From positions 1 to 12,533 of the forward strand of contig WFUL01000168.1 of the NCBI GenBank assembly GCA_015484985.1: DNA of 12,533 nt, given 5' to 3'. Within the stretch, counting starts at the first letter, position 1. Each line of letters starts with the position of its first letter. Source of the DNA: Anaerolineales bacterium. GTDB lineage: Bacteria; Chloroflexota; Anaerolineae; Anaerolineales; DRMV01. The position numbers and the translations under genes are program-made. Shown piece after piece: positions 7,356 to 12,533 of this stretch. Below the pieces are notes generated by a model. It was not told where the DNA came from, did no database searches, and saw only the letters and a program-made list of their open reading frames with translations.

Positions 7356-7696
7356 TCCAGCCTCCCCAAAATGCGTCGAATTTGCTGTTTGATCATCGGT
7401 AATTCCTGAGTTACGACATGCCAGAGAATTTCCAGATTAAGGCCAAAGTAGTGATGGATGAGCCGATCACGCAAACCGGCCATGGCCCGCCATGGCACTT
7501 CAGGATAGGCTTCACGCACATTGGGTGAGAGTTGTTTTACTGCTTCACCAATGACTTCCAGATTGCGAATAACAGCATCTTGCGTTTTGGTGTCTTGCAA
7601 AAAGTCCTGCCAGGAAAGTCCAGCAATATATTGCTCAATACGTTCCACGGCCTGGTGAATATCTTCCAACCACAAGCGGTCAGGACGCTTGGACAT
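7352..7696 (-). CDS. hepT: HepT-like HEPN ribonuclease toxin (DUF86)
   Basis: This 114-residue all-helical protein of the DUF86/HepT family is the RNase toxin of the MntA/HepT system. The HEPN motif R-x4-H-x-Y is intact: R76, H81 and Y83 in the segment GLRDRLIHHYFGLN. In the characterised Shewanella system MntA silences HepT by attaching AMP to the tyrosine of this motif, and that Tyr is present here. The ATG at 7696 has a GAGGAG site (7707-7712) with a 10-base spacer, inside the end of mntA, which it overlaps by 17 bases. Its stop shares ATGA with livF. The region is lower in G+C than its neighbours (27 of 60 bases at 7561-7620 against 37 of 60 at 8401-8460), which suggests acquisition. Whether it is toxic here is unknown. 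Confidence 0.9.
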   Translation of the reverse strand: MSKRPDRLWLEDIHQAVERIEQYIAGLSWQDFLQDTKTQDAVIRNLEVIGEAVKQLSPNVREAYPEVPWRAMAGLRDRLIHHYFGLNLEILWHVVTQELPMIKQQIRRILGRLE

Positions 7697-7991
7697 CCTC
7701 TAAATGCTCCTCAATATTTTGTCTCACCTCAGCATACGGAATGGTTTGCAGACCTAAAGGGGTAAGCACCTCTACTGGACGTCCTAAAAGGTCCTCAAGA
7801 TACATTACCAGCTCCACAAAACGCAGTCCGATAGGCTGTTCAAACTCGATATATAAGTCCACATCACTATCTGGATGCCAAGGTCCTTTGACAACCGAGC
7901 CAAAAAGCGCCACCCTCCGCACCCCAAAGGTTTTCCTCAGATACGGTAAATGTTGGCGTAATAACTGGCGGATTTGTCGTGGCTCCTTCAT
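7680..7991 (-). CDS. mntA: MntA-type minimal nucleotidyltransferase antitoxin
   Basis: This 103-residue minimal nucleotidyltransferase is the expected antitoxin partner of the following hepT. The catalytic motif G-S-x10-D-x-D is complete: G31-S32, D43 and D45 in FGSVVKGPWHPDSDVDLYIEF. The position that usually holds a third Asp (VDLV in most relatives) reads VEVL with E74, a conservative change of the third metal-binding carboxylate. The gene follows livG by 116 bases and has no strong Shine-Dalgarno site before its ATG at 7991. It overlaps hepT by 17 bases, the normal order (MNT first, HEPN second). Known family function: it AMPylates HepT. The action of this particular protein is inferred. 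Confidence 0.88.
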   Translation of the reverse strand: MKEPRQIRQLLRQHLPYLRKTFGVRRVALFGSVVKGPWHPDSDVDLYIEFEQPIGLRFVELVMYLEDLLGRPVEVLTPLGLQTIPYAEVRQNIEEHLEDVQAS

Positions 7992-8025
7992 GACAACTCG
8001 CGCCCATTGAGTGTAAGTTCAATCT

Positions 8026-8049
8026 AAAGGATACCTCAAAGGATACCTC
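8026..8049. repeat. Exact 12-bp tandem duplication upstream of mntA
   Basis: AAAGGATACCTC occurs twice back to back (8026-8037 and 8038-8049) in the 116-base gap between livG and mntA. It could be a replication slip, a recombination scar from the arrival of the toxin-antitoxin pair, or a binding site for an autoregulator. The rest of the gap holds no clear terminator or promoter. Confidence 0.75.
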
Positions 8050-8107
8050 TGCGAAAGCAGGTGGTGAAGCGGAACCTTTGCTTGTTCGGTATTGGGTAAG
8101 CGTATCC

Positions 8108-8878
8108 CTAATACGCCCGGCGCAAGTCGTGTTCCTCCTCCTCGTCCCGGCCCAGATAGGCCTCGATGACGGCCGGGTCGTTCTTCACTTCTTCCGGCGG
8201 CCCATCGGCGATGATCTCGCCGAAGTTGAGGACCACCAGGCGCTCACTGAGGGTGAAGATGGACTCCATATCGTGGCTGATGAGGATGATGGCCTTGCCC
8301 TGTTCCCGAACCCGCTTGATGTAGTCGTAAATGGTGCGCTGGAGCTTGGGATGAACCCCGGCGAAGGGTTCGTCCAGGATGATGAGCTGGGGGTCCAGCA
8401 TCAAGAGTCGGGCCAGCTCCAAAAGCTTCTGCTGACCGCCGGACAGGTTCCCCGCACGTTCGTAGCGCAAGTGGTCGATGGTAAGGAATTCCATGATTTC
8501 CAGCGCTTTCTTCTCCAGTTCACGGCGGCTCATGTAAGGATGCTTGACAATCCCCGGAGCCAGCATGTTTTCCAGCACCGTCATCCTTCGGAACGCGCGG
8601 GTCACCTGAAAGGTGCGTCCAATCCCCTTCCGGGCAATGTGGTAAGGGCGCAGGGTATCAATGCGCTCGCCGTTGAACCAAATCTGCCCCGAAGTGGGAC
8701 GCAAAAGTCCAGAGATGATGTTGGTCAGGGTGGTCTTCCCGGCACCGTTAGGGCCGATGAGGCCCACCAGCTGGGAACCCTCAATGGTGAGGCTCACGCC
8801 CTTCAACGCCTGGAGACCGCCGAAGTTCTTGACCACCTTACGGATTTCCAGCTTCAACGTACCGTTTGCCCGACTCAT
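8108..8878 (-). CDS. livG: Branched-chain amino acid ABC transporter ATP-binding protein LivG
   Basis: This is the second ATPase of the importer. Its 256 residues show Walker A GPNGAGKTT (42-50), the LivG Q-loop context GIGRTFQVTRAF, signature NLSGGQQKLLELAR, Walker B LIILDEP followed by the D-loop region FAGVHP, and a clear switch histidine in ISHDMES. The C-terminal tail is acidic (DEEEEHD). The ATG at 8878 overlaps the livM stop by ATGA, with AAGGAG seven bases upstream inside livM. In most liv operons livF follows at once; here the mntA-hepT pair intervenes. Confidence 0.95.
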   Translation of the reverse strand: MSRANGTLKLEIRKVVKNFGGLQALKGVSLTIEGSQLVGLIGPNGAGKTTLTNIISGLLRPTSGQIWFNGERIDTLRPYHIARKGIGRTFQVTRAFRRMTVLENMLAPGIVKHPYMSRRELEKKALEIMEFLTIDHLRYERAGNLSGGQQKLLELARLLMLDPQLIILDEPFAGVHPKLQRTIYDYIKRVREQGKAIILISHDMESIFTLSERLVVLNFGEIIADGPPEEVKNDPAVIEAYLGRDEEEEHDLRRAY

Positions 8879-10074
8879 GCCTTTTCTCCTTCCGCTTCCA
8901 GGTCATCCGTGGGATTGGCGGGCGACGTCACGGGTTGCACCGCGTCCACCGCGCCCATATCTCGTTGGGCCTGGAACCGTTTGGCCACTTCTTCCACCGC
9001 TTCTTTACGGGCCAGCCAGTCCAGGATGGGGGAAATCAAACCATTCTGCGCGAAGCGCAGGGTCAGCATGAGCAGAATGCCAAAACCCACCATACGCCAG
9101 GCGTTGGTCCGCAGCAGGCCGGCCTGCAGGTCAACGGAGAAGCCCCAGCTCTCCAGGAAGAGCAGTCGTTCCAGAACAGGCAGGGGCATAGGGATTTGCT
9201 GTAGCCACTCCAGGGCAAAGTGGATGAAGATGGCTCCCAAAGCCGCGCCAACGAGATTCTGGCTCCCGCCGATGACTGCCATGGCGATGATGAGGCTCAT
9301 ACGGCCGATAATCATCTCATCGGGAACGACCAGACCGATAAAGTGGTGAAAAACAATGCCCGCGAGACCGGCAATCATGGAGCTCACGACAAAGGCCAGC
9401 ACCCGGGTATTGACCACATGGACGCCCAATGCCGCCGCTGCCTCTTCATCCTCCCGCACGGCGCGGAAGAACAGGCCGAAACGAGAACGCACCAGGAAGA
9501 ACATGAAGAGCAGGCTCAGGAAGAACAGCAGCGCCATGGTATAGTACGCGGGCACGTATTGATTCGCGTCCCAATAGGGGAGAATGGCCTTCATCAGCCG
9601 GTCAAAGGCTTCCGGGCGTTGATAGGGAGGCATCTCCAGGCCGTTGGGCCCACCGGTGATTTTCACTTCCGCCTTCACCACGAGGCGGAAGATTTCAGCG
9701 AAGGCAATGGTAAAAAGGGCCAGGTAGGTAGCTCGCAAACGCAAACACAGGTACCCAATGAGCCATCCCACCACCCCGGTGACCAAGACACCGGCGATGG
9801 TCGCTATCCAGGGCGTCAATCCCCAATCACGAATCATGATACCGGCCGCATAAGTGCCCAAGCCCATGAAGGCCATGTGAGCGAAGGAGAACTGACCGGT
9901 ATACCCTGCCAACAGGGACCAACTGGAAGCCAGGATGGCGTAGAACAAAGCCGTCATCCCCACCAGCAGCCAGTAGGACTGTAGATTCACCTTGGGCAGC
10001 ACCGGATAGAACAACAAGCCCAACAGAAAGACGCCCGTGAGCACCCAAAGCACGTAAATGCGGCGGAAGGTCAT
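8875..10074 (-). CDS. livM: Branched-chain amino acid ABC transporter permease LivM
   Basis: This is a membrane-spanning permease of the LivM branch of the BPD_transp_2 family. The 399-residue protein has repeated hydrophobic segments from the N-terminus (about residues 7-25, 35-55, 62-80, 90-110 and onward) and the conserved GYTGQFSFAHMAFMGLGTYAAG region typical of LivM. A longer soluble, charged C-terminal tail ends in EAEGEKA. Eight to ten membrane segments are expected; exact borders need prediction. Its ATG at 10074 overlaps the livH stop by ATGA, with GGGAGG a few bases upstream. Its stop overlaps livG the same way. It would form a heterodimeric channel with LivH. Confidence 0.93.
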   Translation of the reverse strand: MTFRRIYVLWVLTGVFLLGLLFYPVLPKVNLQSYWLLVGMTALFYAILASSWSLLAGYTGQFSFAHMAFMGLGTYAAGIMIRDWGLTPWIATIAGVLVTGVVGWLIGYLCLRLRATYLALFTIAFAEIFRLVVKAEVKITGGPNGLEMPPYQRPEAFDRLMKAILPYWDANQYVPAYYTMALLFFLSLLFMFFLVRSRFGLFFRAVREDEEAAAALGVHVVNTRVLAFVVSSMIAGLAGIVFHHFIGLVVPDEMIIGRMSLIIAMAVIGGSQNLVGAALGAIFIHFALEWLQQIPMPLPVLERLLFLESWGFSVDLQAGLLRTNAWRMVGFGILLMLTLRFAQNGLISPILDWLARKEAVEEVAKRFQAQRDMGAVDAVQPVTSPANPTDDLEAEGEKA

Positions 10075-11051
10075 AATTTCCTCCCAAAGAGGCCCGTAGG
10101 TTTCACCAGCAACACCAACGCGAACATGATGAGGCCAAAGACATCACGGTAAGCCTGGGCCGTGGCCGGGTTGGGCCAGAAGCCCGTCCCCAGGGATTCC
10201 ACCACACCCAAAATCAAACCGCCCACCAGGGACCCGGGGATGGACCCCATGCCTCCCAGCACGATGATGACGAAGGACTTGGCGGAAGCCGGAACCCCCA
10301 CCCAGGGCACCCAGGAAAACACTGTGACCAGCACAGCACCGGCCAGACCGGCCAGCATGCCGCCCAGGGCAAAGGCCAGGGTATTCATGTTGAGGGGATT
10401 GATACCCACCACGGCCGCCGCGTTCCGGTCCTGGCTGACGGCTTGCAAGGCCCATCCCGTCCAGGTACGGTACATGAAGTAGAGAATCGCCATCAAGGCC
10501 AGCACCGCGATGACGGCCGCGAAAATGCGACCTCCAGGCAGGGGAATCTCACCCAGGAACAACGTCGTGCGGGTAGTGCGCAGGAAACCCAAATCCAGTT
10601 TGGGAAAGCTGAAGAACCGCGGCGCCTTTTTGGGAAAGGGTCCCATGATGGCCAGCATGATGTACTGCAATACAAAGGAAAGACCAAAGGTAACCAAAAT
10701 GGCGTACTCACTGGGACGGTCCACCTGGCCCCTGGCCATAGGTTGTAGGAAAAGACGTTCGAAAACCGCACCTATTGTAAAGGTCACGACCGCGGCCAGG
10801 ATGAGGGCCGCCGGACCTGGAAGGGCTTTGAATTTGTTAAGCAACACATAGACAACGTACCCACCAATCATGTAGAACTCGCCATGGGCGAAACTAACGA
10901 TGTTGAGCACCGAGAAGATGAGCGTCAAGCCCAGGGCCATAAGCGCGTAGATAACGCCGATGAGCAGGCCCTCTAAAATCAGGCGTATCACGTAGGTGCT
11001 GGAAACGCTCATCCATGCCACAGGGAACAGGTTAGGGGCCATCCATTCCAT
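10071..11051 (-). CDS. livH: Branched-chain amino acid ABC transporter permease LivH
   Basis: This is the LivH-type permease partner of LivM. The 326-residue, strongly hydrophobic protein has the family landmarks LIGVIYALMALGLTLIFSV, VLNIVSFAHGEFYMIGGY, a later AVSQDRNAAAVVGINP cytoplasmic loop that contacts the ATPases, and FVIIVLGGMGSIPGSLVGG. The ATG at 11051 is chosen over the GTG at 11060 because GAGGT (minus strand, 11061-11065) is nine bases before it but almost touches the GTG. It is the first gene after the livK terminator and begins the tightly overlapping livH-livM-livG run. Confidence 0.93.
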   Translation of the reverse strand: MEWMAPNLFPVAWMSVSSTYVIRLILEGLLIGVIYALMALGLTLIFSVLNIVSFAHGEFYMIGGYVVYVLLNKFKALPGPAALILAAVVTFTIGAVFERLFLQPMARGQVDRPSEYAILVTFGLSFVLQYIMLAIMGPFPKKAPRFFSFPKLDLGFLRTTRTTLFLGEIPLPGGRIFAAVIAVLALMAILYFMYRTWTGWALQAVSQDRNAAAVVGINPLNMNTLAFALGGMLAGLAGAVLVTVFSWVPWVGVPASAKSFVIIVLGGMGSIPGSLVGGLILGVVESLGTGFWPNPATAQAYRDVFGLIMFALVLLVKPTGLFGRKL

Positions 11052-11060
11052 CGTCCACAC

Positions 11061-11065
11061 ACCTC
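11061..11065 (-). promoter_or_regulatory. Ribosome binding site fixing the livH start
   Basis: Minus-strand GAGGT lies nine bases before the ATG at 11051 and only one or two bases from the alternative GTG at 11060, so the ATG is favoured. Confidence 0.6.
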
Positions 11066-11120
11066 ACACATCAAGACTCAACGGGAGGAAGTTGGGAGGG
11101 GCCGGTACGAGTTCCAAAAA

Positions 11121-11153
11121 GGCCCCGAAGACCCGACCGGGGTCTTCGGGGCC
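11121..11153 (-). terminator. Intrinsic terminator between livK and livH
   Basis: A perfect 14-bp, G+C-rich stem (11121-11134 with 11140-11153) and a 5-base loop are followed on the minus strand directly by five T residues (AAAAA at 11116-11120 on the plus strand). It lies 21 bases after the livK stop. This is a classical intrinsic terminator, most likely a partial one. It would let the binding protein be made in excess over the membrane and ATPase subunits, as is usual for ABC importers. Confidence 0.85.
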
Positions 11154-11174
11154 GTGCACACCTCTTTCAAGCTT

Positions 11175-12533
11175 TTACGGGTACTGGAAGTCGCAGGTCT
11201 TGTAGGCATCCGGCCAGATGACACAGGCGTCGTTCACCGTCTGGCCTTGCTCGGTGTACTGGAGGAACAGGATGGCAGGATCCGGCCACTGGTGCCACAT
11301 CCACTCAGGTACACCTTCAGGTACCGGGTTCTGAGTACCGTAGAGGAAGTAGTAGACACCCTGGGCACCCTGGAAGCCGTTCTCCCGACTGTTGAAGGAC
11401 TCCAGGGCCTTGATGAGATCCTCGGTCTTCAGACTCTGGGCCTTCTCAATGGCCGCGGCCACCAACATCAAGGCATCGTACATCTCGAAAGCATAGGACT
11501 CGGGGAAGCGGTCCGGGTCCTTGGTGGCCTTCTTGTAGTCCTCGATGAACTTCTGGGCTACCGGATTGTCCGCGGTCAGCGCGGGCACCACACCCACCCG
11601 GCGGAAGGCCATGTAGTTGCCATCGGGCACATTGGCCCAGAACTCGGTGTGGTTGGCCGCCACCTGGTTGGCCACAAAGACCAAGTCCTCAGCCGGAGCC
11701 AAGCCGCCTTCCACAGCCTGTTGCTCGAAGTTGTAGGAAGTCTCACCCGTAATCAGGACCAGAACGCCCTTTCGACCTTCACGCTGCTGGACATCGCCCA
11801 ACACACGGGAGACCAGGGCGGAGAAGTCCTGAGTACCCTGTTCGGCCAGGTAAATCTCAGAGTCAATGCCGAACTGGGCCAGGCGCTCTTTGGTCGCCTC
11901 GGAGGCCGGCACACCGTAGTCGGTGTTCTCCGCCACAATAGCCACCCAAGTCACACCCAAATCGTTGAAGAACTTGGCGTCGGCCTGGGCCACCATGGAG
12001 GACGCGGGCGCAATGCGGAAAACCTCAGGGTACTGCACACCAGTAATGGTGTCGTTCCAGGTCTCCGCGAAGATGGCCAGGATGCCGTACTCATGGGCCA
12101 CCTCTTTCTCCTGCACACCTGCGGCGCTATGGTACTCACCCGCGATGGCCACAACACACTCCTGAGTAATCAGGTACTCGGCACCCGCGCGACCCCGCTC
12201 AGGTAGACCTGAGGTGTCGTAGAACACCACGTCCACCTTGTACTTACCTAAAATGCCGCCCTTCTCATTGATATGGTTGACCGCAATGTTGGCCGCAATC
12301 TGCATGGCCTGACCACCCGTCACCGAACCGGGGGCCGACAGCGGAATCGGCACACCAATCTTGATGATGGGATTGCCGTCCTTGTCCTTGGGCAACTCGT
12401 CAAAAGACTGCGGAGCGCACGCGCCCTTGGCAGGCGTGACTTCCACGGTCTTAACCACTTCCACCTCTTTGGTAACCACCACCTCTTCTTTCACCTCTTT
12501 GGTGACGACCACGGTCTTGACCACCTCTTTGGG
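11175..12533 (-). CDS. livK: Branched-chain amino acid ABC transporter substrate-binding protein LivK-like (5' end outside window)
   Basis: This is the extracytoplasmic receptor of the importer, from the type I periplasmic-binding (Peripla_BP_6) family. The frame is open to the right edge, so the signal peptide and probable lipobox cysteine are not visible. The visible part starts with a Val/Lys/Glu/Thr linker (codons at 12533-12432) and passes into the lobe I strand KIGVPIPLSAPGSVTGGQAM. Other family cues are AANIAVNHINEKGGILG, VVFYDTSGLPERGRAGAEYL, AIAGEYHSAAG and YAFEMYDALMLVAAAIEKA. The ligand cannot be set from sequence: branched-chain amino acids are the default, but amides, urea or short organic acids are possible in this family. 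It is the first gene of the operon and is followed by a terminator. Confidence 0.9.
   Translation of the reverse strand, partial: PKEVVKTVVVTKEVKEEVVVTKEVEVVKTVEVTPAKGACAPQSFDELPKDKDGNPIIKIGVPIPLSAPGSVTGGQAMQIAANIAVNHINEKGGILGKYKVDVVFYDTSGLPERGRAGAEYLITQECVVAIAGEYHSAAGVQEKEVAHEYGILAIFAETWNDTITGVQYPEVFRIAPASSMVAQADAKFFNDLGVTWVAIVAENTDYGVPASEATKERLAQFGIDSEIYLAEQGTQDFSALVSRVLGDVQQREGRKGVLVLITGETSYNFEQQAVEGGLAPAEDLVFVANQVAANHTEFWANVPDGNYMAFRRVGVVPALTADNPVAQKFIEDYKKATKDPDRFPESYAFEMYDALMLVAAAIEKAQSLKTEDLIKALESFNSRENGFQGAQGVYYFLYGTQNPVPEGVPEWMWHQWPDPAILFLQYTEQGQTVNDACVIWPDAYKTCDFQYP
12432..12533 (-). repeat. 30-bp-periodic linker repeat in livK
   Basis: The plus-strand word ACCTCTTTGG recurs at 12463-12472, 12493-12502 and 12523-12532, exactly 30 bases apart. 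It encodes a low-complexity tether rich in Val, Lys, Glu and Thr (TKEV units). The array may go on past the window. It should hold the binding domain away from the membrane anchor. Confidence 0.8.

Noticed and set aside
7992..8035. Weak promoter for mntA (TTGAGG, 18-base gap, TACACT on the minus strand)
   Set aside because: Both boxes match poorly and the leader would be only about ten bases. It is not strong enough to call, though a private promoter remains possible.
7352..8107. Insertion sequence or transposase at the foreign-looking segment
   Set aside because: No transposase frame, terminal inverted repeats or clear target duplication was seen; only the 12-bp tandem pair at one edge.
8078..9349. 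423-codon open frame on the plus strand opposite livG and livM
   Set aside because: livG and livM on the minus strand have full family motifs and ATGA overlaps. The plus-strand frame has no recognisable domain and is a by-product of G+C-rich codon use.
11154..12206. 350-codon open frame on the plus strand opposite livK
   Set aside because: It lies wholly against livK, whose substrate-binding domain is clear, and its start lies in the livK terminator. No family resemblance was seen.

Overview
The window carries two blocks of genes that face each other. The likely source is a thermophilic or anaerobic member of the Chloroflexota (Anaerolineae-like). This is an inference from three things: a G+C-rich sequence, the Val/Lys/Glu repeat linker at the N-terminus of the substrate-binding protein (a style I associate with that phylum), and a heptanucleotide tandem repeat between genes. 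The sequence does not prove the taxon.

Left block (+ strand, 1-6549): a cytoplasmic group 3b [NiFe]-hydrogenase (sulfhydrogenase / bidirectional NAD(P)-linked type) with part of its maturation set. It opens with the 3' two-thirds of hypE (1-697), closed by an 18-bp perfect hairpin (731-775). A near-consensus sigma-70 promoter follows (800-828). It reads into the structural operon in the beta-gamma-delta-alpha order known from Pyrococcus hydBGDA: hydB (881-2038), a small stand-alone cyclic-nucleotide-binding-domain gene (2106-2591), hydG (2632-3501), hydD (3522-4325) and hydA (4294-5607). The matching C-terminal maturation protease (5588-6118) overlaps the end of hydA. A second hairpin (6133-6168) precedes hypA (6196-6549). 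Electrons would pass between the Ni-Fe site in HydA and NAD(P)H at HydG through the clusters of HydD, HydG and HydB. HypA and HypE supply nickel and cyanide ligands, and the protease trims the HydA tail.

Right block (- strand, 12533-6615): a branched-chain amino acid (HAAT/LIV-type) ABC importer in transcription order: livK (partial, 12533-11175), an intrinsic terminator (11121-11153), livH (11051-10071), livM (10074-8875), livG (8878-8108), then livF (7355-6615). livH/livM and livM/livG each share a 4-base ATGA overlap. Between livG and livF sits a complete MntA/HepT (nucleotidyltransferase/HEPN RNase) toxin-antitoxin pair (7991-7352). It is visibly poorer in G+C than its surroundings, and hepT has its own ATGA overlap with livF. 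This intrusion is the most unusual item in the window.

The two blocks meet at 6550-6614, where four tandem 7-bp units abut the livF stop codon. No rRNA, tRNA, CRISPR array, insertion sequence or gene-free stretch over 300 bases was seen.
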